DNA from: Desulfobacterales bacterium
GTDB lineage: Bacteria; Desulfobacterota; DSM-4660; Desulfatiglandales; JALVZP01
Direction: 5' to 3'
Assembly (NCBI GenBank): GCA_027037575.1
Contig: JALVZP010000082.1
Coordinates: 3,732-10,176 of the forward strand
Length of the DNA stretch: 6,445 bases
Both the position numbers and the translations under genes were made by a program. Under the pieces are notes generated by a model, which was not told where the DNA came from, did not search any database, and saw only the letters and a list, made by a program, of their open reading frames with translations. Shown here piece after piece: positions 1 to 6,445 of this stretch. Every line of letters begins with the position of its first letter. The stretch's first letter is position 1.

Positions 1-1202
1 CACTAAATGGTCTTGTTAGACCAGTAAGAGTAGTTCTTCCATTAGCTAGTGCTGCAAAGGATTCTGGTCTAAAAGGGATTGTACTTCGATATGAAAATGC
101 ACCAGAGGCATCTGTTGTAGATGGAATTGATGTAATTCCCATAAAATATCTTTCAGACATAGTAGAATTTTTTACAGGTAATAAAAATATAAATCCTTTT
201 AAGAGAGAAGACAATCTTGAAGAAGAGGATGAAGAATGGGATATTGATCTAAAGGATGTGAAAGGGCAGGAGAATGCAAAAAGGGCATTGGAGATTGCGG
301 TTTCAGGTGCACACAATATCCTCATGATAGGTCCACCTGGATCTGGAAAAACAATGCTTGCAAAAAGGATTCCAACAATCATGCCTCCTATGAGCTTTGA
401 GGAGGCACTTGAAACAACAAAGATATATAGTGTTGCTGGATCTTTATTGAATAAAGGTGGCTTAATAAAGAAAAGGCCTTTTAGGGCACCTCATCATACC
501 ATATCAGATGTAGGAATGGTTGGTGGTGGTCATCCTCCAAGACCTGGAGAAATAAGTCTTGCAAACAATGGTGTTCTCTTTTTGGATGAGCTTCCAGAAT
601 TTAAAAGAAATGTATTAGAGGTATTAAGGCAGCCATTAGAGGAAAGAAGAATAAATATAACAAGGGCAGGAATAAGTGTAACATATCCAGCAAAATTTAT
701 GCTTGTAGCAGCAATGAATCCTTGTCCATGTGGATACTTGGGAGACAGGATTCACACCTGCACATGCTCTGTGGCTCAGATACAGAGATACAGATCAAGG
801 ATATCAGGCCCACTCTTAGACAGGATAGATTTGCATATAGAGGTTCCAGCCTTATCATATAAAGAGCTTTCTTCAAAAGAGGAAGGGATAGGTTCAAAAG
901 AGGTATTAGAAAGGGTTTTAAGGGCAAGGGAGATACAAAGAGAAAGATTTAAGAATTTTAAGATAAATACAAATTCGGAAATGCAGGCATCCCACTTAAA
1001 GAAATTCTGTAAATTGGATAAAGAATCCCAATCCCTTATAAAGGATGCAGTTGAGCATCTTGGGATAAGTGCAAGGGTATATTCAAGGATACTCAAGATT
1101 GCAAGGACAATAGCAGATCTTGATGAAAGTGATGATATAAAGGTGGATCATGTGGCAGAGGCAATCCAGTACAGGATTCTGGATAGAAAGTTACTTTTTT
1201 AG
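1..1202 (+). CDS. comM: ComM/YifB family AAA+ ATPase (Mg-chelatase-like), 5'-truncated by window edge
   Basis: The frame is open from the window edge (first whole codon at base 3) to TAG at 1200-1202, giving 399 visible residues. The family is usually about 500-510 residues, so about 110 N-terminal residues are missing. In visible-residue numbering: the end of the Lon-like ChlI domain (about 1-60, including RPVRVVLPLA and ENAPEA), an acidic linker (about 68-80), Walker A GPPGSGKT (110-117), FRAPHHTIS (about 160-168), Walker B GVLFLDELPEF (190-200), NPCPCG plus a second CTC pair (C241, C243, C253, C255; a probable metal-binding cluster), the SGPLLDRIDLHIEVP arginine-finger region (268-282), and the C-terminal Mg_chelatase_C helices with SARVYSRILKIARTIADLD (356-374). 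In ComM of transformable bacteria this is a hexameric branch-migration helicase that aids integration of incoming ssDNA; the family is also common in non-competent bacteria. The GTG at 258 is an internal Val codon within the conserved DVKGQ motif, not the start. Family assignment is very secure; the role in competence is inferred. Confidence 0.96.
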   Translation, partial: LNGLVRPVRVVLPLASAAKDSGLKGIVLRYENAPEASVVDGIDVIPIKYLSDIVEFFTGNKNINPFKREDNLEEEDEEWDIDLKDVKGQENAKRALEIAVSGAHNILMIGPPGSGKTMLAKRIPTIMPPMSFEEALETTKIYSVAGSLLNKGGLIKKRPFRAPHHTISDVGMVGGGHPPRPGEISLANNGVLFLDELPEFKRNVLEVLRQPLEERRINITRAGISVTYPAKFMLVAAMNPCPCGYLGDRIHTCTCSVAQIQRYRSRISGPLLDRIDLHIEVPALSYKELSSKEEGIGSKEVLERVLRAREIQRERFKNFKINTNSEMQASHLKKFCKLDKESQSLIKDAVEHLGISARVYSRILKIARTIADLDESDDIKVDHVAEAIQYRILDRKLLF

Positions 1203-1205
1203 GAG
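1201..1205 (+). promoter_or_regulatory. Ribosome-binding site AGGAG for the DUF6178 gene
   Basis: AGGAG overlaps the last two bases of the comM TAG stop and lies six bases before the ATG at 1212. This is close to ideal Shine-Dalgarno spacing. It supports the chosen start and suggests that ribosomes ending comM can pass directly to the next gene. Confidence 0.75.
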
Positions 1206-1211
1206 TAGAAT

Positions 1212-2903
1212 ATGAGAGAAGAGACAGAAAAGGTAATACATTTTAAAAGGGAAGGACAAACAGTCTTAGAAAGAAGAAGGGAGATATTTTTTGAAAAACT
1301 CTTTTCCCTTCCTGAAACAAAGACATTGAACTTTATCTTGGAACAGAAGGATGCTGTCCAGCTTATTCAATCACTTCATTCTACTGATCTATATTGGATT
1401 ATAAAAAAGATAGGTGAAGAGGATTCTGTTCCAATTCTCAGGATGGCTACAGAGCAGCAGTGGCAGTTTATATTGGATATGGAGATATGGAAAAGGGATA
1501 GGATAGATATAAAGAGAACAAGCTATTGGCTTAAAAAATTTTTGGAAGCAGATGCTGAAAGGCTTGCAAACTGGCTTATAACTGAAGAAATGGAAATGTT
1601 TACCTATTATTATCTCTTTCGAATGGTAGAGGTAGTAATAGGAACAGATGACAACATCTACGACCTTCCAGAAGAATATTTTACCTTAGATGGTATGTTT
1701 TATCTAAAGTTGAAAGATGAGGATCAGAAGGGTCTGATAGAAATATTATTAAAGCTTATAGCATCACAAGACTTTTTAAAATATCAGGCACTTCTTATGA
1801 CATCAAGGGCAATACTTCCTGCATCAACAGAAGAAGAGCTTTATAGACTGAGAAGTATAAGGATTGCAGAGTATGGTTTCCTTCCATTTGAAGAGGCAAT
1901 ATCTGTTTATGCACCTTATCCTCTGGAAAAGCTTGTAAAAAAAGATAGTACAGAAAGCATAATAATCGTAGATAAAGAGGAGAATAGTGTGGTTCCCCAT
2001 CTTCCTATATACCAGCTTCAGCCAAAAGGGATCTTTCCTTTGGCAATAAAGAATATAAGAGACAATCAGCTAATGGATAGATTAAGGATTGAGTTTGCTG
2101 GATTATGCAATCAGATCTTTTCTGCAGACGGACTTTCCCTTATAGAGTTAGAGGATCTTATAAAGATTGTGAGAAAGGCAGCAGGATATATAAACATTGC
2201 AATAGAGAAGATATGTAAGGATGATATATCAAAGGCTATAGAGCTTATAAAGAATAATCCATTAGTCTTTATATTTAGAGCAGGATTTGGTATTGCACTT
2301 AGACTTAAGTGGGAGGTAAGCAGGTGGATAAAGAATAGCTGGTTTAAGAGTTATGGTCTTGATCTTGGATTCTGGGGATCAGAATGGGGGGAGATTTTAA
2401 AAGGACTTACCATGAAAAGGCCAATGTATTATGTTGGAATAGAGGATGGAGAGGATTTTAGGCCATTTGAATCCCTGTCTGAGATAGAAAGATGTGAGGA
2501 TATATTTAGGAAAGTAAAGGCATTGGATGATCTTTTTTCCAAGCTTACTTCACTTTATCCAATAGAGAAAGGAGTATTAATAGATCCTGCAATCACGTTT
2601 CACCCATTTATCTTTACATTCTGGGCAAGGAATATATTAGGGCTTAGACCAGGATTTGAGGCATTAAGATTAGATCAGATAAAGGATCTCTTCAGGATCC
2701 TGAGGAAGGAGGATAAAGGAAAACCATATAGGATGGAAGGATACAGGGAAAGATTTATAGAAGAGATGAGTTCATATCTTCCTGAATCAAAGGAGCTAAG
2801 GGATCTTCTTTCTTCCCTGTGGGATGAATTTGTTGAGGAATATGAATTTGTTGAGGAGAAGGATATAGATGAAAGATATATTAGATTCTTCCTTATCCGA
2901 TAA
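1212..2903 (+). CDS. DUF6178 family protein of unknown function
   Basis: A 563-residue protein of unknown biochemical role. The start is fixed by AGGAG six bases upstream, nine bases after comM. I recognise the overall pattern as DUF6178, a family known mainly from Desulfobacterota. The N-terminal third has short helical, PBS/HEAT-like stretches (FILEQKDAVQLIQSL at 41-55, EEDSVPILRMATEQQWQFIL at 69-88), then FFTLDG-like YFTLDGMFYL (156-165). The C-terminal part has a conserved-looking aromatic block: NPLVFIFRAGFGIALRLKWE (349-368), GLDLGFWGSEWGEIL (382-396), KRPMYYVG (402-409), then ITFHPFIFTFWARNILGL (461-478). I see no signal peptide, no convincing membrane helix, no Walker motif and no nuclease or cysteine cluster, so it is probably cytoplasmic and largely alpha-helical. 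It ends in an acidic EFVEEYEFVEE duplication. Its last 35 bases overlap dprA in another frame. A role with ComM/DprA is only suggested by position. The family name is from memory. Confidence 0.8.
   Translation: MREETEKVIHFKREGQTVLERRREIFFEKLFSLPETKTLNFILEQKDAVQLIQSLHSTDLYWIIKKIGEEDSVPILRMATEQQWQFILDMEIWKRDRIDIKRTSYWLKKFLEADAERLANWLITEEMEMFTYYYLFRMVEVVIGTDDNIYDLPEEYFTLDGMFYLKLKDEDQKGLIEILLKLIASQDFLKYQALLMTSRAILPASTEEELYRLRSIRIAEYGFLPFEEAISVYAPYPLEKLVKKDSTESIIIVDKEENSVVPHLPIYQLQPKGIFPLAIKNIRDNQLMDRLRIEFAGLCNQIFSADGLSLIELEDLIKIVRKAAGYINIAIEKICKDDISKAIELIKNNPLVFIFRAGFGIALRLKWEVSRWIKNSWFKSYGLDLGFWGSEWGEILKGLTMKRPMYYVGIEDGEDFRPFESLSEIERCEDIFRKVKALDDLFSKLTSLYPIEKGVLIDPAITFHPFIFTFWARNILGLRPGFEALRLDQIKDLFRILRKEDKGKPYRMEGYRERFIEEMSSYLPESKELRDLLSSLWDEFVEEYEFVEEKDIDERYIRFFLIR
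2824..2859 (+). repeat. 18-bp tandem duplication at the 3' end of the DUF6178 gene
   Basis: Two adjacent 18-base units, 2824-2841 and 2842-2859, match at 16 of 18 positions; the first 16 bases are identical. The unit length is a multiple of three, so the reading frame is kept and the protein gains a repeated EFVEE (residues 539-549). The second copy carries the GAGGAG that serves as the ribosome-binding site of dprA. Confidence 0.85.
2854..2863 (+). promoter_or_regulatory. Ribosome-binding region for dprA inside the upstream gene
   Basis: AGGAG at 2854-2858 (10 bases before the ATG at 2869), followed by AAGGA at 2859-2863 (5 bases before it), gives two overlapping Shine-Dalgarno-like options. 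Both lie within the coding sequence of the DUF6178 gene. An in-frame TAG at 2866-2868 directly before the ATG makes 2869 the earliest possible dprA start, so this site decides the start. Confidence 0.65.
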
Positions 2904-3987
2904 GGTCTATTTCTGGCTCTCTTTAAAGCTGATTAGAGGGGTAGGAAATAGTATATTTTTAAGACTCTTACAGGTTTTTGGTTCTCCAGATAAGGCACTT
3001 GAGGCAGATGAAGATGACTTAATAGATGCAGGCATAAGAAGGGATATAGCAAGAAATATTAGAAAAAAAGATTTTTTATTAGATCCAGAAGAGGAAATTA
3101 AAAAGTTAAGAAGATTAAATGCAAGGATAATAACATATGATGATCCAGAATATCCCTCTATTTTAAAAGAGATAGACTATCCACCTGTGCTTTTATATGC
3201 ATTAGGAAGAAAGATTCCATATAATCAATTCTTTATAGCAATTGTTGGGTCAAGAAATGCAAGCCATTATGGAATGAGAGCAGCAGAGAATATTTCATAT
3301 AGATTGGCAAAACTTGGAATAGAGATTGTAAGTGGAATGGCAAGGGGAATTGATACCTATGCACACAAAGGTGCACTAAAGGCAGATGGATATACGATTG
3401 CTGTTCTTGGAACAGGAATTGATGTTATATATCCAAGAGAAAATAAAGGACTATTTCAGCAGATAAGGGAAAATGGGACAATAATAACAGAATTTCCTAC
3501 AGGAACACCTCCAGATGGAAAGAATTTTCCCATAAGAAACAGGATCATCAGCGGGATAAGTAGAGGAGTTCTTGTTGTGGAAGCAGCAAAAAGAAGTGGT
3601 TCACTTATTACAGCATCCTTTGCACTTAATCAGGGGAGGGAAGTATTTGCAATTCCAGGTATGATAGATTCTATAAGGAGTCAGGGGACCCATTTTCTTA
3701 TAAAGCAGGGAGCAAAGCTTGTAGAAGATGTGGAAGATATATTAGAAGAGTTTGGGATAAAAATAGAGGAATCTCAGGATAAAAAAGATCATAAGCCTCT
3801 GGTAAAGTTAAGCAATCAAGAAAAAAAGATATATGAATGCTTAGATGAAACGCCTGTTCATATAGACGAGATAATAAGATCGACTGAATTGGACCCTTCT
3901 GAGGTTTTAAGCACACTTTTAAGGATGGAGCTTAAAGGGATAGTAAGGCAGATGCCTGGAAGACTATTTGTAAAAAATATGGGTTAG
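2869..3987 (+). CDS. dprA: DNA-processing protein DprA (Smf), RecA loader on ssDNA
   Basis: 372 residues, full length for the family. An N-terminal helix-hairpin-helix/SAM-like region (about 15-65, LIRGVGNSIFLRLLQVFG) precedes the Rossmann-fold DprA core. The core carries IVGSRNAS (125-132), SGMARGID (155-162), GTGIDVIYP (181-189), FPIRNRIISGIS (220-231), RSGSLITA (242-249), GREVFAIPG (256-264) and QGTHFLIKQGAKLV (272-285). A linker (about 296-314) leads to a C-terminal winged helix (about 315-370, DETPVHIDEIIRSTELD). DprA binds incoming ssDNA, protects it and loads RecA during natural transformation; it also occurs in many bacteria not known to be competent. The start at 2869 directly follows an in-frame TAG and overlaps the preceding gene by 35 bases. 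The ORF ends with TAG three bases before topA and in the same frame. The identification is very secure; actual competence of this organism is not shown. Confidence 0.97.
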   Translation: MKDILDSSLSDKVYFWLSLKLIRGVGNSIFLRLLQVFGSPDKALEADEDDLIDAGIRRDIARNIRKKDFLLDPEEEIKKLRRLNARIITYDDPEYPSILKEIDYPPVLLYALGRKIPYNQFFIAIVGSRNASHYGMRAAENISYRLAKLGIEIVSGMARGIDTYAHKGALKADGYTIAVLGTGIDVIYPRENKGLFQQIRENGTIITEFPTGTPPDGKNFPIRNRIISGISRGVLVVEAAKRSGSLITASFALNQGREVFAIPGMIDSIRSQGTHFLIKQGAKLVEDVEDILEEFGIKIEESQDKKDHKPLVKLSNQEKKIYECLDETPVHIDEIIRSTELDPSEVLSTLLRMELKGIVRQMPGRLFVKNMG

Positions 3988-3990
3988 GTT

Positions 3991-6240
3991 ATGGGGAAGA
4001 AGCTTCTTATAGTAGAATCTCCTACAAAGACAAAGACACTTAAGAGATATCTGGGCGCAGAGTTTGATGTAAGGGCTACATTGGGTCATATTAAGGACCT
4101 TCCTGAAGAAAGACTTGGAGTAGATATAGGAAATGGGTTTACACCAGAGTATGTGATTATAAAAGGAAAAGAAAGGGTGTTAAGAGAGCTAAAAAAAGCT
4201 GCAAAGAATGCAGATGAGATATATCTCGGCACAGATCCGGATAGGGAAGGTGAGGCAATTGCATGGCATGTTGCAGAAGAGCTTAAAAAGTTAAAGGAAG
4301 TTCGTAAAAAGAAGATATTTAGGGTCCTATTTAATGAAATCACAAAAAAGGCAGTAAAAGAGGCTATCTTATCCCCACAGGAATTAAATAAGGACAGGTT
4401 TGAATCTCAGGTAGCAAGAAGGATATTAGATAGGATTGTAGGATACCAGATTTCCCCACTTCTCTGGAAAAAGGTAAAAAGGGGACTTAGTGCAGGAAGG
4501 GTTCAATCTGTTGCACTTAGAATGATATGTGAAAGGGAAAAGGAGATCTTATCCTTTGTCCCTGAAGAATACTGGACATTAGATGTTATCTTAAGGGATA
4601 AGGAAGGAAGAGAGATAAAGGCAAGGCTATTTAAGTATGGGGAAGATAAGATAGAGCTAAAGAATGAAGAACAGGTAAAGGAGATAATCTCTGAGATAGA
4701 GAAAGAGACCTTCAATGTCATATCTGTTTCTAAGAAGAAGGTAAAGAAAAATCCACCACCTCCATTTATAACAAGTATCCTTCAGCAAGAGGCATATAAG
4801 AGGTTTGGTTTTTCAGCAAAAAAGACCATGCTAATTGCACAAAACCTGTATGAGGGTGTAGAGCTTGGAGAGATGGGGCAGATTGGTCTTATTACATATA
4901 TGAGGACAGATTCATTCAGGATATCAGATGAAGCAATGGGAATGGCGAGGGAATATATAGAAAAGAGATTTGGTAAGGAATATATTCCTGAAAAACCAAA
5001 TGTGTTTAAGAGCAAAAAGGGTGCACAGGATGCCCATGAGGCAATAAGACCTACCATGATAGATCTTGAGCCAAAGAAGATAGCAAGATATCTTACAAAG
5101 GATCAGCTATCCCTATACACACTTATCTGGAATAGATTCGTTGCATCTCAGATGTCCCCTTCCATATTTGAACAGACGCAGATAGACATAAAAGCAGGAG
5201 ATGCAATATTCAGGCTAACTGGAAATGTAATGCTATTTGACGGATTTGGGATTATATACGGAGAAAAAGAGAAGGAAGATACCATACCCAAGCTTAGAGA
5301 AGGGCAAGTCCTTGAACTTGTAAGATTTGAGCCTTCGCAGCATTTTACCCAACCTCCACCAAGATATACAGATGCAACCCTTATAAAAGATCTGGAAAAA
5401 CACGAAATAGGAAGACCATCTACCTATGCCACTATTGTTGAGGTCATAAATAATAGGGCATATGTGGTAAGGGATGAGAAAAAGAGGTTTAGACCAACAG
5501 AGCTTGGATTTCTGGTAACAGAGATCTTAAAAAAGAGCTTTCCTGATATATTGGATATTGGATTTACTGCAAAGATGGAAAAGAGTTTGGACAAGATAGA
5601 GCAAGGAAAGAAGAAATGGTTAGATGTGATAAAAAATTTCTATAAAAGGTTTTCAAAGGAGCTAAAGAAGGCGGAAAAGGAGATGAAAGGGGAGCTTTCT
5701 ACAGAACTTAAATGTCCTGAATGTGGAGGAGGTCTGGTTATAAGATCTGGAAAGAATGGACTCTTTCTTGCATGTTCCAATTTTCCAGAATGTAGATATA
5801 CTTCTGATTTTCATAGGGATGAGAACGGAAATATTGTAATAGATGAAAGGAATCAGACAGATGAGATATGTGAGATATGTGGTAGTCCGATGGTTGTAAA
5901 GAGAGGAAAATTTGGGCTCTTTCTTGCATGCTCTTCCTATCCCAAGTGTAAAAATACAAAGAGCTTGGAAGAAAAGAAGATAATAGATACAGGTATTCCC
6001 TGTCCAGAAGAAGGGTGTAGTGGAAGACTTGTGGAAAGGGAAACAAAGAAAGGAAAGAAATTTTATGCATGCAGTAGATATCCTGAATGCAGTTTCTCTA
6101 TGTGGGATGAACCATATGATGGGACATGTCCAAAATGTGGGACAAAGGTGCTTGCAATAAAGAGATATAAGAATGGAAGGGCCATGATATTCTGTAGAAA
6201 TAAAGAATGTGATTATAAAGAGAAGGTGGATAAGAGATGA
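3991..6240 (+). CDS. topA: DNA topoisomerase I (type IA) with four C-terminal zinc ribbons
   Basis: 749 residues, complete. This enzyme relaxes negatively supercoiled DNA by passing one strand through a transient break held by a 5'-phosphotyrosine link. The TOPRIM domain starts with LLIVESPTK (catalytic Glu9) and has GTDPDREGEAIAWH (metal-binding D82, D84, E86). Further core motifs are LSAGRVQSVALR (166-177), the active-site block GLITYMRTDS with Tyr303, DAHEAIRPT (347-355) and EKHEIGRPSTYATI (469-482). Residues 575-740 hold four Cys4 modules. The ATG follows the dprA stop by three bases. No strong Shine-Dalgarno is visible there (only GGG at 3981-3983 and an AGG too close to the start), so translation may be coupled to dprA. 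The start is supported by MGKKLLIVES matching the usual N-terminus of the family. Its neighbour dprA is a common partner in bacterial genomes. The identification is essentially certain. Confidence 0.98.
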   Translation: MGKKLLIVESPTKTKTLKRYLGAEFDVRATLGHIKDLPEERLGVDIGNGFTPEYVIIKGKERVLRELKKAAKNADEIYLGTDPDREGEAIAWHVAEELKKLKEVRKKKIFRVLFNEITKKAVKEAILSPQELNKDRFESQVARRILDRIVGYQISPLLWKKVKRGLSAGRVQSVALRMICEREKEILSFVPEEYWTLDVILRDKEGREIKARLFKYGEDKIELKNEEQVKEIISEIEKETFNVISVSKKKVKKNPPPPFITSILQQEAYKRFGFSAKKTMLIAQNLYEGVELGEMGQIGLITYMRTDSFRISDEAMGMAREYIEKRFGKEYIPEKPNVFKSKKGAQDAHEAIRPTMIDLEPKKIARYLTKDQLSLYTLIWNRFVASQMSPSIFEQTQIDIKAGDAIFRLTGNVMLFDGFGIIYGEKEKEDTIPKLREGQVLELVRFEPSQHFTQPPPRYTDATLIKDLEKHEIGRPSTYATIVEVINNRAYVVRDEKKRFRPTELGFLVTEILKKSFPDILDIGFTAKMEKSLDKIEQGKKKWLDVIKNFYKRFSKELKKAEKEMKGELSTELKCPECGGGLVIRSGKNGLFLACSNFPECRYTSDFHRDENGNIVIDERNQTDEICEICGSPMVVKRGKFGLFLACSSYPKCKNTKSLEEKKIIDTGIPCPEEGCSGRLVERETKKGKKFYACSRYPECSFSMWDEPYDGTCPKCGTKVLAIKRYKNGRAMIFCRNKECDYKEKVDKR
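5713..6210 (+). other. Array of four Cys4 zinc-ribbon modules in TopA
   Basis: The C-terminal quarter of TopA holds four topoisomerase-type zinc ribbons (zf-C4_Topoisom). The Cys sets are C575/C578-C595/C601, C627/C630-C647/C653, C671/C676-C694/C700 and C713/C716-C735/C740. The third module has C-x4-C in place of C-x2-C. Modules 1 and 2 resemble each other in protein (KNGLFLACSNFPEC and KFGLFLACSSYPKC) and share a 14-base identical stretch (5761-5774 and 5917-5930). A short 9-base tandem repeat (5863-5880) encodes EICEIC at the start of module 2. In known type IA enzymes such modules bind ssDNA and help strand passage. Confidence 0.9.
6223..6229 (+). promoter_or_regulatory. Ribosome-binding site AAGGTGG for the terminal hydrolase gene
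   Basis: AAGGTGG, one mismatch from AAGGAGG, lies seven bases before the ATG at 6237, inside the end of topA. It supports the ATG that overlaps the topA stop in an ATGA arrangement. Confidence 0.6.
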
Positions 6241-6445
6241 AAAGGATATTTATTCATGGATTGGAAAGCAGCAGTCAGGGAGTTAAGGGAAGATACTTTA
6301 AAGAGAATTTTCCTGATATGATTGTCCCGGACTTTTCTGGATCACTTGAAGAAAGGATGAGGAAGCTAAGGGAAGTATTAAAGGGAAATGATGAGGTAAT
6401 AATTGTTGGATCAAGCTATGGTGGTCTTATGGGCACAATCTTTTC
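6237..6445 (+). CDS. Alpha/beta-hydrolase-fold protein, 3'-truncated by window edge
   Basis: An open frame from ATG at 6237 runs off the window end; 69 codons are visible. The protein begins MKRIFIHGLESSSQGVKG, where a beta strand followed by HG is the usual oxyanion-hole loop of alpha/beta hydrolases. Residues 58-62 (GSSYG) form the G-x-S-x-G nucleophile elbow, with Ser60 (codon 6414-6416) as the likely nucleophile, preceded by the strand EVIIVG. The short spacing between the HG motif and the elbow, with no cap segment between, recalls small YqiA-like esterases. The catalytic Asp and His would lie beyond the window. The ATG overlaps the topA stop (ATGA), so translation is probably coupled to topA. 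Substrate unknown. Fold assignment is fairly secure; enzymatic activity is inferred. Confidence 0.82.
   Translation, partial: MKRIFIHGLESSSQGVKGRYFKENFPDMIVPDFSGSLEERMRKLREVLKGNDEVIIVGSSYGGLMGTIF

Noticed and set aside
258..260. GTG at 258 as the start of a 314-residue ATPase
   Set aside because: The same frame continues without a stop to the window edge and encodes recognisable ChlI-domain sequence (RPVRVVLPLA, ENAPEA). The GTG is the Val of the conserved DVKGQ motif.
721..780. Cysteine cluster in ComM as an unusual insertion
   Set aside because: NPCPCG followed by a second close Cys pair is normal for the ComM/YifB family.
697..1096. Minus-strand open frames under comM
   Set aside because: They lie opposite strongly conserved AAA+ coding sequence, overlap each other, and have no recognisable domain; they are shadow frames.
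3988..3990. Promoter or terminator between genes
   Set aside because: The intergenic gaps are only 9 and 3 bases and no hairpin with a T-run is seen at any gene junction.
3698..5057. Minus-strand open frames under dprA and topA
   Set aside because: Ser/Phe/Leu-rich translations typical of the antisense of Lys/Glu-rich genes, with no family match I recognise and no room for their own gene.
5738..6070. 110-residue minus-strand frame opposite the TopA zinc ribbons
   Set aside because: Its repeated look (His-Ile-Ser, Met-Gln-Glu-Arg motifs) is the mirror of the repeated Cys modules on the + strand, not an independent protein.
1..6445. High frequency of GATC sites as a sign of Dam-type regulation
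   Set aside because: I noted about 33 GATC sites, roughly 1.5-2 times a crude expectation, but they are spread evenly through coding sequence and follow from frequent GAT and ATC codons; no cluster or regulatory placement is visible.

Overview
The window is a dense, one-direction stretch of bacterial chromosome. All five genes lie on the + strand and together they cover everything except 9 + 3 intergenic bases. In order they are: the 3' part of a ComM/YifB-type AAA+ ATPase (comM), a 563-residue protein that I assign to the uncharacterised DUF6178 family, a complete dprA, a complete topA (DNA topoisomerase I), and the first 69 codons of an alpha/beta-hydrolase-type protein. I see no tRNA, rRNA, CRISPR array, insertion sequence, promoter or terminator. 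The spacings of +9, -35, +3 and -4 bases suggest one polycistronic transcript whose promoter lies upstream of the window and whose end lies downstream.

Organism: a bacterium with AT-rich DNA (roughly 36-38% G+C, judged by eye). The coding strand is strongly purine-rich, Arg is written almost only as AGA/AGG, ATA is common for Ile, and the proteins are rich in Lys, Glu and Ile. CpG is strikingly rare: about 29 by hand count in 6.4 kb. The DUF6178 protein points to Desulfobacterota (sulfate/sulfur-metabolising deltaproteobacteria) or a neighbouring phylum. The composition would suit a thermophilic member. This placement is inference and not firm.

Function: comM and dprA both act on single-stranded DNA taken up in natural transformation. 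DprA loads RecA on incoming DNA, and ComM is a branch-migration helicase that extends the heteroduplex. Both are also widespread in bacteria not known to be transformable. topA relaxes negative supercoils and often sits beside dprA. The DUF6178 gene lies exactly between comM and dprA and shares 35 bases with dprA, so it is probably co-translated with DNA-processing proteins although its role is unknown. The closing hydrolase gene begins inside the topA stop codon.

The window is mostly conserved housekeeping and competence-type genes. I found no defence system, mobile element or clearly new system. The points most worth a second look are the DUF6178 gene's position, the CpG scarcity, an 18-bp tandem duplication that provides the dprA ribosome-binding site, and the in-frame dprA-stop-topA junction.
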